Shown here piece by piece: positions 12,301 through 27,300 of a DNA stretch of 64,000 bases. The notes beneath the pieces are model-generated. The model was not told the DNA's origin and made no database searches. It saw only the letters and a program-made list of their open reading frames with translations. Each line of letters starts with the position of its first letter. Within the stretch, counting starts at the first letter, position 1. Made by a program: the position numbers and the translations under genes. The DNA is from Loripinus fragilis (taxonomy: Eukaryota > Mollusca > Bivalvia > Lucinida > Lucinidae), in assembly GCA_964019695.1 (NCBI GenBank), contig OZ026520.1:24318130-24382129 (forward strand), read 5' to 3'.

Positions 12301-15300
12301 GGAAGTGGTTTTCATGCTCTGGTGTGAACATTTCTTCAGTTGGGTTCACAGATCTGGTTCGGGAAGAAGAGCTGGTGTTTTGATCAGAAATATGACATAA
12401 TGCATCAAGAAAATGTCTAGGTTCAGTAAGAGACAGGCGTGCAGAGCTACCATTTGGTCTCTGCTCACAGAGTATATCAGAGTTACTGACTTGGTTTAAG
12501 GATGGGGAAAAGGCCAATCTTGTGGCATCGAATGCCTCATCTTCCAGTTCAAGTTTCGGAACTACAAGGTCATTCAATTCAAATTTTGGAACAAGTACAT
12601 CTTCAGAATATGGAGAAAATCTTTTATGTGCAATTGAACTTGAGCAATCCTTATAAACGTCTTCCAAAAAGGCAGGTTGGGTCAATGTAGTTTCTTTGTC
12701 TGAGGGACTTTCTATTTTTAAGCTAGGTGGCGAGAACTGCCCTGGGGGTTTTACTAGATCTAATGATTTATCAAGATCATTACAAGTACCTACACCTAGT
12801 CCCTTATTAGAACTATTATCAAGGTGATGTGTAGTTGAATCTGCTACTGGTCTTTTTGAACTAGCGATGGGAGATTTTAGAGAGATAGTAGAGTGAGAGA
12901 TATTTACAGGGAGCCAAGGTATAAGGTCAGGCAAGTTGTCCTGACCTTCCTCATCCTCAGGGAGCTCATCTGACTCCATAGAAGACAGAGCCAATGCTTC
13001 AGCTAACTTGTCGGAGTAACTACGTGATGGCTGGAACCTCCGTGTAACAGGATCTCTGCCATCTTCCTCTAGCCTCTGCAAGCTCTGACTATCATCTTTC
13101 CTGTAGGTAGAATGCCTTTCAATTAAGGGGTTAAATGCATTTGAACTCTCTACATGATCCATATCAGTGAGTCTTCTGTTTGAGAGTGAAAGGCCAGCTC
13201 TGTCTGTGTCTGGTGCTAGCACTGCTGAGGCTGCATCTCTAGTCTTCTCACTGTTGTTGTTGTTAGCATCGGCAGTTATCCAAGATTTAGGTGATAATGA
13301 TTTAACAAATGGCAATGATTTAACAGGTACACCTGTTAAATCATTGCCATCTGTTAAATCACTGCCTTCTATTATTTCATTGCCTTCTATCATTTCATGG
13401 CAAACTGTTATTTCATTGCCAACTGTTACTTCATGGCCAACTGTTATAGCATTGCCAACTGTTACTTCATGGCCAATTGTTACCTCATGGCCAACTGTTA
13501 CCTCATGGCCAACTGTTACCTCATGGCCAACTGTTACTTCATTGCCAACTGTTATATCATGGCAAACTGTTATATCATTGCCAACTGTTATAGCATTGCC
13601 ATCAGTTAAAGCATTGCCATCTATTGTATCATTGCTAACTGTTATATCAGCTAGCTTGTCTGATATATCTATTAAAGCATTGCCATCTGTTAATCTATTG
13701 CCATCTGTTAAATCATTGCCATTGGATGTGCATCTTGCTGAAGAGTTGGCAGTGTGTGACAATATAGCTGGTTTCTCTGCAGTAGAAAAGGCAGAAGTAT
13801 TTTGTCTTTCTCCATGGTCTCCTCTATGTACTCTAACTTCTACTGGTTTCCACGTTGATGCCATTCCTAAAATTATAAAAATTGTAGAGACTTTTAATTT
13901 CAGATTATTTATGTATCAAGTTATGACTAGGGTTGTTAAAACTCCTTTATTTATTTTTTATCATTTTGTGTTGATTCTTTTATGTCCCAGTCAACTATTC
14001 TTCAGCCATGACTTGAACAAGTACTTAGCAGAGATAATGCTTTATATCCTAGTAGTCATGTCAGGATGTTTTCTGGGTTCAACCTGTACTAAACAGAGGA
14101 TAAAGTGTCTTAGTCAAATACACAACACAGTAACTCCAGTGAAGCTTGGACCATCCAACCCTCGATCTCAAGTCAACTAATCTACCACTGAGCCACTACC
14201 TATGAACCGTCTAAATCAAACAGTGTCTGCTATTTTCCAATGTTTCTGGTTTTTCTATATTTCTAAAACAGCCAGCTTTAAGTTTTGTTTTGCTTTTAGA
14301 TAATGCAGATAATTTTAGATAAAAAAAAAATTTTGAGCGTAAAATTGTAAATATTTTCTTACCCATCAGTTTTAACATATGTTTTGGGTGCCAAAAAGAA
14401 CCGTCTCATTGACACGGTTCTTTTGAGTACCCACAACATATGTTTTGGTTTAGAAATAAGAAAATTAGTTTTTCATTACGCGCTTTTGACTTATGTCTTG
14501 GCAGACATCTTGAAAACTATACCATGTATACATTACTCTAGACAGATTTTAAACTGAGCTGGAAAATTAATTGAAGCGTTACACCATACCTTTATGTATT
14601 CTAGAGGATTTGGACATGAATATACAATGGAGATGTGACTCTAGACTGTGTTTTGAAAGACCAAGATGGAATGTTAGTTCATTATCTGTCATCATCAATA
14701 AGACGTCCTCTTCAACTTTCACCACTGCCATCTGTAATCAGAAATTCTTTCGTGATTTAACAGCCCCATCGACAGTATTTCACTCATGTCAGACTGTGTG
14801 TTGGGTCTTAAGTATTGCTGATCAGGCAAGGCTCAATCCAGCAGTGAGCCTGCACAGCTACAGAGACTAACTAGATTATTAAGGTTTTGCATGCAGCAAA
14901 TTTTATCTATACTTCTCAGTCAATAAAGGTGTTGATCAGACTGCACAGGATGGTCTGCACCATCATTATTAGCATGCGACAAAAAATCAGTTTTCTCTTG
15001 ATGAGCCAATAACAAGGGCACAGATATGAGCTGTGCACGCTGATCCGTACTATTGTTATTGACATACAACAGGAGCAAGTATTCTCACAGCTCCACACAT
15101 ATAACATAACAGGGATTTTCCTAGGCCTGATTTGGAGCTGAATATCGGCCCTTTCCCAATTAAAAAATGAGCAAAAACTCCCAAATGGTGTATATCATTC
15201 CAAATTTCTTAGTTCTACATTTTGGTGGAAATTTCATGAAAATCGGAGCAGAAGTAGCAAAGTTACAGATCCATGAAAATTTGCATAAAAATGTGAATGA

Positions 15301-18300
15301 AAACATGTTTTTATTTTCATTCACATTTTTATACAAATGTTCATGAGTTTTACGAAGGGCAATTAAAGCAGCAAATTTATATGTCACAGCTAAGCTTTGT
15401 ACTGCTTATTTTAATCTATTTAAATTGGCAGTCAAGTTCTTTTAGACTGTATCAATTTTTCCAAATTTTGATGGTCCAAATGCTTTTTTCCCAAATTCAA
15501 CAGGCCCCTGGTCCCATCTTCAGAATAGTTGATATAATCCTTGTATAAAGATATAAGTAAACCAACTTACACATTCTTTGCTGGTGAGGTAGCGTTTGAC
15601 TCTCTCAAAGTTAGATTTGGACTGGACAGGCTTCATGTGTGAGACATTGATGTACCATCCATTACTGTAGACCTCCTTCTCCCCACTCAAGCTTCCCACC
15701 TTCGATAGATACTTCTCCTTCCCGACACTCAGTCCAACTTTGTATGATATGTTGATGCTCGAACCTCTGCAATTAGACTTTTTCAATGCTTATTCTACCA
15801 GTATATTTTGTCCTAAAAATGTCTTCTGCTTATATCCTAATGCACGTCACTACTTTTGGCATGATGGAGGCACACAAGCATTATGAAATTTGGTGTAAAC
15901 CGCTCCAGCAGTTTTGAACAAATAGGAAATTGTATGTTATCAGAACATAACTGTTGAAATAGACTATAATATTCACAGGCTTAAAGTTAGTGCATTTCAA
16001 CTAGAATTCCAAACATTGGCAACATGCCCATTAAAACTTAATCGAAAAGTGTTACAAGTCAAAATTTTATCAAAGAGTTCAAAAATTGAATTTGAACTGT
16101 GCTTTACAATCCCTACGAAACTTATTGAGCTGAAAGCCACGGCACTAAAGCGGACAAAGTCATGATCCCTATGTGTTTGCCATGCTTCACAGGCAACACA
16201 ATAAGGCAGTGAAGGGGTTGATATTATGGTGCTGTTAGCTCTTATTTTATAGATTTTATTCCTACGCTTCTTATGTTGCAAAAAATTTACTGTGATACAA
16301 ATTGTACCAAGTGGCAAATATTGTGATACAACTCACATTGTAAAGCAGGCCTCGAGGTAAGAGTACATAATTAATTACTTTTCCTATTTCTCAACCAAAA
16401 CGTTTGTTATGGGCACTCAAAAGAGCCGTCTCATTGAGATGGATCTTTTGAACACCTGAAAAAATGATAAAATGGATGAAAAGAAAATATTTGCAATTAA
16501 AAGCTTAGTAAAATTGTGATTATTTTTTTATCCATCAGTTTAAAACATGTGTTTTGGGTGCTCAAAAGAACCGTCTCATCAACATATGTTTAGGTTGAGA
16601 AATAAGAAAAACAAGACAAAATCGACAAATTTATATCCCCAGACGAAGGGTTATTTGAAAGAAACATGTAAATCTCAAAACATAAATCTCATTTATCTAA
16701 CCTTAGTTCACCTTCAGTATCATTCAGATCATAACAAATGCCTGTCAAGTATGTTTTAGTGCTTAGTTTAATAAAAAGTATACTTACTCCTGCACAATTT
16801 CAATATCTGATCTTTAAACCCAACCCCAGAGGTCAAGGGTGTGTGTGCATTCAATGTGTTACCTTACTTATAGGTCTACACTTCTTCCACTTTAATTTGA
16901 TATGCAACTTGACCACTTTTAGAAAAGAAAAAAAGACATTTGATCCCACCGCAGGGGTCCTTGGTGTGTGTAATGACAGCATATTTGCTTTCATGGTGCT
17001 CTGTGCCCAATTCCCTTTATTTTGATATGCAATATATTTACTTTCAGAAAAAGATATAGTTTGACCTTTTGACCCTACCTCCTGGGTCAAGGGTGTGTCT
17101 GGAGGCAAAATATGTGCTACGATGTTGCTGCCAGCATCGTCAGCTTTAATTTGATAAGCTACATGACTACTTTCAGAAAAATATATAGTTTGACCTTTTG
17201 ATCCCAACCCCTGGATCAAGGGTGTGTCTGTGGGCAAAATATTTGCTATCATGTTGCTGCCAGCGTTGTCAGCTTTAATTTGATATGCAACATGACCATA
17301 TTCTGACAAAGTTTAATTTTGGCCTCGGCCCCACACCCAAGTACACCCAACCGACTCAGATCCAGGCTTTCAAACTAAAATCCCATTTGATATGTTTCAT
17401 ATCTATTGCTGCTGTGCCTGCATGCAAAATTTCAGCAAAAATAATAACAATTGCCTTAGCTATTGCGAAATCAAAATATTTGACCTTTGACCCCTTAGGT
17501 GGGGTCAAAGGGGGTGGGGTTAAAACATTGACACTGCCATGCTTATCTACAGACACTTGGCAATCATGGTCTATAGTGAGAAGTTGTTAAATATAATAGC
17601 TTAGATGAAATGTGAAGATCATCTGACACACAAAAAAGCTAATATAGGTTTTGCCTTATAATTGCCTATACCAAAACAAGGGCAATAACTCAAATGTTAA
17701 GGGGTCGATTTTGACCAAACTTATAAGATATCAAGAGTCCATGGTATCATTTGTAACAAGAACAAATCAAATCTGACAAATAGGTACTGAGATAAGGTTC
17801 GGGACAGACAAAAAGTGGAAGGACGGATGGAATGGACGGACGACGCCAAAACTATGTACCTCCGACTTTGTCGGGGATAATGGTTTTCAATTTCACACTC
17901 TTATCTTATCTCCTACCATCCCTGTGAAGACTGGAAACCTCCAGACAGATACTTTGGCAAAGCGAAGAATCAGATAAAATGCAGCATGATGCAGCATCTC
18001 ACCAAGGTCTGCACCATTAGCTAGGACAAAATTGATCATAGAAATACAATGGTTTTGGAAAATTATAATCCCTCATTCTTGCATAGAAACCTATTCGTAT
18101 AGCTGTTTTAACCCATTGTCAAATGAACGAAAATCCATGTTCAAATCAGGAGATTTACGTGCTGTTTGAACATTGGTTTAAACTTTAAAATACTTCAAAT
18201 AAGCCCCAAGCTATTTACATGACCTTATATGCAGAAAGCGCTGTGGACCAGACTGATCATTTTGCCAATGCTTTTGTTAGCGAAAACCTTGCTTACGGCT

Positions 18301-21300
18301 ATGACGTTGTGACGACGCTATGACGTTCTAAAGTTTACGTTTGACGCAATTTTGTTTAGGGAAATTCAGCATAAAAAGGGGGATATTGTAATGTTTTAAC
18401 AGCGTTTTCAGTGCGAATTGGTTGGAATAAGGTAACATAAGCAAGAATAACAATCACACATGTTTGTTTCATTGCATTAACACTTGCCGGGTCCCTCCGG
18501 AGATGTTTGAGCACTCGGCCTATCAGCCTCATGTTCAAACGCCTTCCTCGTGACCCAGCAAATGTTAATGTATGAAAAAGCATGTGTGATCCCTATAATA
18601 TATACAATGGACCATCCTGACCTTACTGTGTATGTGTAGCATTATGGAAAATTCCATTGGTCTATAAAGGGGCTATACTTACAGTTGGACAGGTTTAATC
18701 ATCACAGGTGAGAGGATCTGTACACAACATGGCAGCAGTCCTTTAGCACTCAGTTTACCTTGCCACACAACATAGTCTGAGGTCTCGGATACTGATGGCT
18801 TCGACCCTTTATACAATGGCTGACATGAGCTGAAATGACAAAACAATGCGAGAGATAAAGCATAAAATTGAAAAAATTATAATCCATCAGTTTTTAACAT
18901 TTGTTAAGAGACGGTTCTTTTGAGTCCCCACCAGATAAGAGTGTGTTACAGAAAATTATTTTTCTTATTTCTCAACCAAAACATATGTTGTGGGTACTCA
19001 AAAGAACTGTCTCCTTGAGACAGTTCTTTTGAGCACCCAAAACACATGTTTATATTGATGGGTAAGAAAAAAATCACAATTTTACACTTAAAATATTTGC
19101 TGATTGAGAAATAAGCCAATTTTCAATTTCACTCTCCCTTATCTAGAGGCCTGCAAAAGACTTATTTTCCCTACCCATGATATTGTGTCTGCAATCTCCA
19201 AACCCATATGCACATTTCATGCAAAGATATAGTAGAGGAGCCAGGGTACAAAAATGTCAAAAATAAGCATTTAGGTATGCCCCCTTTTTAGCAGAATTTT
19301 CACTTGTTTTATCCTTTAGTCAAAGTAAAGACAGTATGAAACCAGATATTGCAATCAATTTAAGTCTTGCAAACATGCGAGTAACAGTGTGTTTCATACG
19401 TTACCCCTCATTTTCTTAAAAACAAAAATATGTAATTAAGTCTTTTTAGGAAGAAGTTAAAATGTTTAAATGAACAAAACATTTATGCAATCTGTAAGAA
19501 CATGCTATTCTCTACACATATTGGTGTTTTTGAAAGTTGTTTGGGTCCATTATAATGTCATTTACGTTACATTTTCAACTATACCCTTAAAATTATTGAT
19601 ATTTTGTAAAAAGTTTCATTTGACAAATTTTTCAATATGTGTTTAACTTCATGAAAACATGTATTTAAAAGAGCGTTAACTGACCCGTTTCAAAACTGCA
19701 AACAGATACGTTCTAACATAAATACTTTGTCAGTTATAAGCTGTTTAATAAGATGACCATAGACAAAAATTTATCTAAGTTTAGAACCACTTCCGTTTGA
19801 AAATAATCATGCATTTTATCTGGTAACTTTTAAACATCTTATGATAATTGTTTTGATATCACCGACTTTAGAGTAATACTTAACAACATTTCGGAGGTAA
19901 AATATCATTTTGTTGTTCGATTTTCAATATGTAACGTATAAAACAAAGTTGAAGACAACAAATATTGCAAAAAAGCTTAAATTATGCATCACTAGAAAGT
20001 TTATTTCATTAAAAAGGGTGGTGGGGGGTGGGGCTGTGTTTAATAGGCATAAAAAGAGCATTTGTTCAAAAAGAAGAAGTTATCAGTACTAATTAGGAGA
20101 CTGTGTATATGGTTGTAAATTTTCTTTTAAGCAATGGTATACTTCTTGACTTAAAAACAAAACACATTGTTTGCTAATTTTTCTATTTTATGTTATGAAA
20201 TTTATAAACTTATAAAATGATAAGCCATGCAACATCTCAACTAGGATACATTCCCTTAAGCTTGTTCAGTCAAATTTGCTAAAGTAACATATTAACTATA
20301 AATAAACGAAATATATATCGTGATTATATATTTGTCTCAACCGTTTTCCATATACAACTGAGCCTGAAAACCTAAAACAAATATAGATATATGCACATGT
20401 TTTTCTTTTAATTGAGCAAAACAATCTAATAAGCTATTCAGAAGCAGCCAAAGCTTTGTGTCGAACCTGTTCACACTCGTCACAATATATAAAATAGTAA
20501 ATAACACATCTGTTCTATCATATTAGATTCATTTATGATAAACTATCTAAGAATTTCTGAAATGATGTGTGGATGTTGGAAACTTTGTTTGTTGTTGTTC
20601 CTATTGGTTGTGGAGTTTTGTATCGGGCCTTTGTTTTCTAATTTGCTTCTAGTTCAGCAATCATCTTGACAAGGAAGAGAGCTGGTTGCTTCACTTTAAC
20701 TATATTGTAGATATCTATGTTTGGTGTCCTTTCCTTAAGGTGCAGTGGGTCAGTCAGGAGTCTGTGATTGTGACATTCCTAGTCATGTTCACTTATAGAA
20801 TGAAGACGTTTGCTGGCAATCAAGACAGCATCACTCCTTTATGAATATATAAAATAAAATGTTGTTTACTTTACATTAAATTAAGAAAACATAAGTGTTT
20901 GTTATCATTTATTCTTTAAGAGAGTGGCTCTGTTATGCAAATTGTTTAAGCCACATCTATGCATATATCAAAACTCAGAAGGTGAATTTTGAATTTATTC
21001 TAGCTATGAACTTAAATTTCAGCTCATTTTTAACATGACTTTCATTGTTTGATTAATGAAACTGATAGTCCTTTTAGCTTTATACTGCTAATCATTTGTC
21101 AAAGCAATGCAAACTTTAAAACTGAATGGGTTATTCAAAATGAATTATTGCCATTGACATTGGGGAAATCATCCATAAGGATGGGTTTTACATGGCAAGG
21201 CAGTGATCATATCTAAGAAATCTTGATTTCTTCAGTTGTAATTTACGATACCTAATTTACTTGATACAATTTCAACAGAGAGAAAATGTTTAAGCCAAAT

Positions 21301-24300
21301 TTAACTAGGACACATTAAAATTACCGTTTAAAAGATCATTTACGTTAATCAGAATGTTGATAAGAATAGCAATATCTTAGAGTAAAAATAGCTGTCATAA
21401 GATCAATTTTAATTTAAGCAATTAGTGCTTATATAGCTGATGTTAAGTTCTATCATAATACCATAGCAGTCATTGGACCCCATTTTAAACAAACTGTTGC
21501 AGGAATCCTGTCAGTTGATTCCTTTTATGTGCGTTAAATAATACAGGAGTTGTAAACACATCAGGGTATAGAGACAAAAAGGCATACATTAAATTATCTA
21601 CTGTGCTAATAAAATAATAATTATATGGACAATAGAGAAGGCACAAAAGTTAGTATCATTACTTACACATATAATAGATTTACATGTTATGCTAAGGAAG
21701 TATGCATAAACTTAACAAATAGTATGTATGCATGTTTAATTTGTCTGTCGCTCTTTTTTATCAATCGTCTGCATAAGAAATTGTATTTCTTTCGATTTGT
21801 AAAAGTATAATGATGCATCTCAGATAGTGATAACATTGTCTCTATTGCCAATTGCACTATATGTAAGTATGATACAGCAAAGCATTTATTGAGTATACTA
21901 TCTGAAAGTATTCTTTGTAAGTAGCATGAGTATGGATTTTGTTTCTATTACATGAACTATCAATTACCATAAATATAGCATCGTTTAATAAGTTGGTACA
22001 TATTTTATGGGTATTAAATTGTTAGTTTTAAGGACTGAATGATGGTTGTTATGATTACTTATTGTGAGTGTAAAAAATAGTGTCCTGATGAATAAAACAA
22101 ACATTAAAGCAGATTCTATCACATATGCTGATAAGCTATATAGCTAAAAAGCAAACGTCTGCAAACATTCTGGAATATATGATTAATCAAGTCCTATTCT
22201 AGAAAGTTGTTTGCTCAAGGTCCTGATAATCGAAGTCTAATCATTTAGAAATGTCTACAATACTAACAATGCAGGGGAGCTTTTCCAACTTATTAACAGA
22301 CATGTATCTGTTTCTAAAGTATTAAATGTTAATTAAGAATAAATGCTGTCCCGTTTCATTGCTTCACAAAGGCAACACAATGATTAAAGTAATGATCTTT
22401 ATATTTTTGTTAGTTACGTTACCAACATAAATACTCTCTTTTTCCAAAGCGGACACGCTGTAGATACTAAAATATCATAACCCCAAGGATAGCTAAGTTG
22501 GGTCCTAAATCAGAGACAGAAATTATCACAATTTCCATGAACTTCAGTTTTGTTTCATGACATTGATGAAGGTATCTTTAATGTTTCACTTCTTGATTTG
22601 GACTTCTGCTTGGAATATCTTACAATTTTAGAGTTTTAAGGTATATTTTGTGCCTTATTGTTTTAAATATAGCTGCTGTAATGAATAACTGTTTACAAAT
22701 GCATATATTTGATGACTTTTACAAGGTGTGATGGATCTGACTATGTTACGACCTGGCCGCGTAGCGCAGTCGGTAACGTGTCTGGCTACAGATGCGTGTC
22801 TGACTGCAATTCCAGGGGTCGCGAGTTCGATCCCGGCCCGGTCCCATACTTTCGTGGAGATTGATCATGAAATAATTTCTACGGTCATTCTCCTCCCTTC
22901 CGCTGATTTATTCAAGAAGGGTTGTTGTCAGTTACAAGCGAAAGTATGTGCACGAATTACTGGTTAACCGCTTGTTCAAGCCTGCCCAGGAAAAAGTGTG
23001 GTTAGGTGAACTGACCGTCCCGCAATGACCATAGCTGTTGACTTGGGACGTAAAGCAACAAAACAAACAAACAAATGACTATGTTACTGCGTGCTTTTTA
23101 TTTATTCATTGAGCTGTTGACGGTGAAAGAAAATGTCTTGTATATGTCATTTAATGCCATTGAATGCATAAAAGAAGCAAATACAAGGTAGTGGCACAGA
23201 TTTTTAAGAATCATTTAAGCTTTTTGAAACAATCTAGTTATGAATAATAAATAGGTCACCGTATCAATTATCCTATTTACATGATTCCTAAAACATATAC
23301 TTAATGGCATTTGTGCTTTATTTTCAAGTTTTTCCCTTTAAACCATATATGATTTTGTTGATTTTGCATCTCATTCATATTAAATGTTTAAAAATACAAT
23401 ATGTCAAATCTAATTTTGAGCACTCAGGTGGTAGTCAATTCATTTTTACCTGCTAGCTGTTTTAACGCATATACACATAACATTGCACAAAATATTGTTT
23501 TGTTTTGTTTGTTTGATTTGACTCTTTACGTCCCATCAACAATCTTTCAGTTATAAAGGGACGGGTCTTCCTGGGTTGAACCAGTACTAAGCTAGGATTA
23601 ATGTTCTTGCTCAAGGACACACGCAGTGACGCCGGTGAGGCTCAAACCCGCGGCCCTTCGGTCTCGAAGTCAAGCACTCTACCACTGAGCCACTGCACTC
23701 CCTCAAAATATTGTTTTAAAAGATAGTAACATATATAACAGAACTTCCAGGTGCCTAAACTGATATTATTATTCTGCTATTAAGCTGAATCTAATTAAAA
23801 TATCAATCATAACGATATGTAACAAAACGATGTAAATGATAATAACACGATACTAGGAGTTTCCTTATTATCTAATGGTAGCGTATTAGACTTGGTTATT
23901 GCATGGTAAATGCACATGTTTATCAAAAGCTAACAGACATTTTATACTATACATATATAGTAGCTAAGAAAATCTTAATGTACAAAAATCTCCCTCCACA
24001 AATCTTCTGGCAGCCCATGGCCAAGAAAACAATAGTAATATATTTGAACGTAAGTAACGTATATAACAATTGCGTAAGCGTAAGTCATTTAAACTTATTG
24101 TCAGTTAGGTGCTTTTAATTAAGTTGCTGTAAAGCAATATCCAGATAGTAGGAAATGCGACCTATCTGGTCTAAATAACATTTCTTTTCAGTAATGTAGC
24201 GCATAGCCTACTACATGAAGCCTGCATGAGGGTAGCTATGGTTACCCCATAAATAAACATCTTTTGCAAGACTTAAAATTTGTGCAACACCTGTTTTCAC

Positions 24301-27300
24301 ACTTCTGAATCACCATACTAACTGAGGATAAAGTCTAAAATTCTGCTACTTTACGGCCACTTTTTTCCAATTTTTGAATCCCTGGCTCCCCTACTAATAA
24401 TACACAAACAATTGTCTTAGTGAATTAAGCTTTAATTGCTCTACAGATTATGTGGTAGCTTTGATTTGATGCTTAACGTCCCAAGAACATAACTGAGCGC
24501 CGTGGTGAGGCTCAACAGGCAGCCCCATTATCTCGAATCAAGCACTCTACCACTGAGCCACTGCGCTCCTCATCTGTATATTTCCACTAGTAAAACATAT
24601 CTTTTTCGAAATACATTAAAATATTTAATAAATATTTTCCAGGTCTTGTTTGTTTGCTTGATTTGATTCTTTATGTCCCAGTCAATAATTTTTCAGTTAT
24701 GTTGGGACGGTCTTCCTGGACTGAACCAGTTCTAAGCAAGGATTAATGTGTCTTGCTCAAGGACACAATGCAGTGACTCCAGTGAGACTCGAACCCGCAC
24801 CCCCTCGGTCTCGAGTCAAGCACTACACCACTGTACTTCCTCAATATTTTCCTAGATTTCATTTCTTTGTATCATTATTTTTTTCATAGTCAATGTTATA
24901 TTTTTTTTAGGTAAGGGGAGTATAATAGCTGTGAATGTTTCTTTGTTTGACTGTGTTGATGTTTCATGTTGCAGTCAACAATTTTTCAGTCATGTGGGGG
25001 AAAATTTCCCATTTTTCTGGGTTGAACCAGTACTAAGCAGCAGAAACCGTGTCTTGCTCAATGACACAACCCAGTGACTCCAGTGAGTCTCAAACTAGCA
25101 ACCCGTAGATCGCTAGTCTAATGCTCAACTAACTAAGCCACTGAGCTCCGCAGCTTGGTATGTAGGAACAGGGTTCATACAGGCAAGTTTGAGTAAATTC
25201 AAGGACTTTTCAAGGACTTCTAAAATACTTTCCAACAGTTTTCAAGGACTAAATTTTTTTGAAAAATACAGACTTAAATGTTAAAATTCTACTTCAGAAA
25301 TGCTAGCTTAAGATAATGGAGAAATTCAGGGTGGGTAGTCACGTGGTTTCTGTGAGGATACACTGTACGGGAAAATGGCGGACTTCTTTCCACACCGATG
25401 TTTTAAGCAAAAGTAAGTAGATATTTCTGCATGTTTTTTTCATCCTTACACAGAAAGTTATACACCATTTTCCAGCCCCCGTTTTTCCCGATCTAACGAT
25501 GCCAGGATATCCTCATAAAGCTTCTTACTTTGAGTACAGACTCTGTCACAAAATTTTTAGCGGCGAAGATCAAGCCTGAATTTGGAAATAAGCTGTACGG
25601 ACAACATTTGTGACAGAGTTAGTACTCAAAGTAAGAAGCTTAAAGATGCTATCCTGGTAGCGTTTGATAGGGGAAAATGTGGGCTGGAAAATGGTGTATA
25701 ACTTTCTGGGTATAGATGAGAAAACATAGAGAAATCTTCCTACATTCGATCAGAATGTCCGTACAGAGTATTCGAACATCCGTACAGTGTATCCAAGCAA
25801 AAATCACGTGACTACCCACCCTGAAATTAGTATTAGAAAATTAGTATAAAATTGGTGTGCCTTTATTTGGTGCAGCATATGCTGCACCAAATAAAGGCAC
25901 AACAATTTTACAATGATTTAGGTCTATATCAACTGCTATATCCTACAGAAAATAGTAAAATTCAAGGACTTTTCAAGGCTTTTGAATGATTTTCCAGTAC
26001 TTTTCAAGGCAGATTTAATTTTTCAAGGACTTTTCAAGAAAGCCCTCTTAATTCAAGTACTTTCCAAGCCTGTGCGAACCATGAGGAAACTGCAAACACG
26101 CAATTTTTAATTTTCAATTTTTAATTCTATTTTATGCCTCAGTCTGCCAAAGTCTGAACCTGATATCTTGTGTTTTGTCACGGTACTGGAACTGTAGAAC
26201 AGCAACTGGGCACACATGACGAGGTCGCTCCATCACATCTTTCTCTCCATACTCGTAGAAATACAGCTGCAAAAAAAAAAAATGTTTATATGAACACTTG
26301 TCATGCTGTATATTTTATCTACTACACTCTTCCCCAATTTTTATCCTGTTAACCTGCAGCATTCCATTCGGAAGCGTGTATTTTCAATCAGAGTGGAAAA
26401 CACTGTCTTAGCAAACAATTCAGACCCTGATGAAATGCAGCAAAGTGCGGTATTTCATCTAAATCTTCACTATTTGCAAAAGTACCAATTTGCTGGTTTC
26501 AAGTCTACTAAGAGTTAAGACTGTCAGGAGCTGGGCAGGCATGTTACACATCCTAGCTTTCTTTTGAAAAGATGAGGGGACAACCTTGGTCAAAGTGGTA
26601 AGGTGTGTGTTTTGTTGCTTTAATCCCAATCAACAGCTATGGTCATGGCGGGACGGTCAGTTCATCTATCCACACTTTTTTCCTGGACAAGCTTGAACAA
26701 GCGGTTAATTTGTACTTTCGCTTGTAACTGACAACAACCCTTCTTGAATGATTCAGCCGAAGGGAGGAGAATGACTGTAGAAATGATTTCACAATCAATC
26801 ACCACGAAAGTATGGGACCGGGCCAGGATCGAACTCAAGATCAAGGATCTGCAGTCAGACTGGCATCTGTTGCCAGACATGTTACCGACTGCGCTATGCA
26901 TTGTAATGAAAGGCCAAATAAAAAAATAAATGTGTTTCGGGTATTCCGTCTGAAAATTTTAGGTAGGGCAGGCACCTATATTTTTTTTAAATTATTTATT
27001 TTTTCTGGAAAAAAATACAGTTTCGCCTTTCAAAATGCATAAAATTACATTTTTTTCCCCAGAAAACCTGAAAAAATTCTAGGTTTCACCAGTAAATTTA
27101 GGTAGTGTTCGGTTACCCTAAACACAGGTTTTTTTATTTGACCAAACCATACCTGAGTTGACTCAAACATCTTTTTCTGACTACCCCCAGCATGGAGCAG
27201 ACTTGGGACAATATGACAATCATAGTTTCTTGTTGGTTCCAAATTCACCGGTGTATTTATCTGATTCTCCAATACAGACTTCATGTGACCCTGAAAAGAA

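Noticed and set aside
13167..14180. 337-codon plus-strand reading frame
   Set aside because: It is the opposite strand of the exon J minisatellite; the period of 18 keeps several frames open. The minus strand has the splice sites and in-phase neighbours.
17936..18000. Extra SPOC exon between exons G and H
   Set aside because: No convincing splice sites; exons G and H already join in phase and align continuously with the family.
22750..22850. True tRNA gene
   Set aside because: A and B boxes are present but it is followed by a SINE body and tail with TSDs, and related copies occur at 26611 and 41641.
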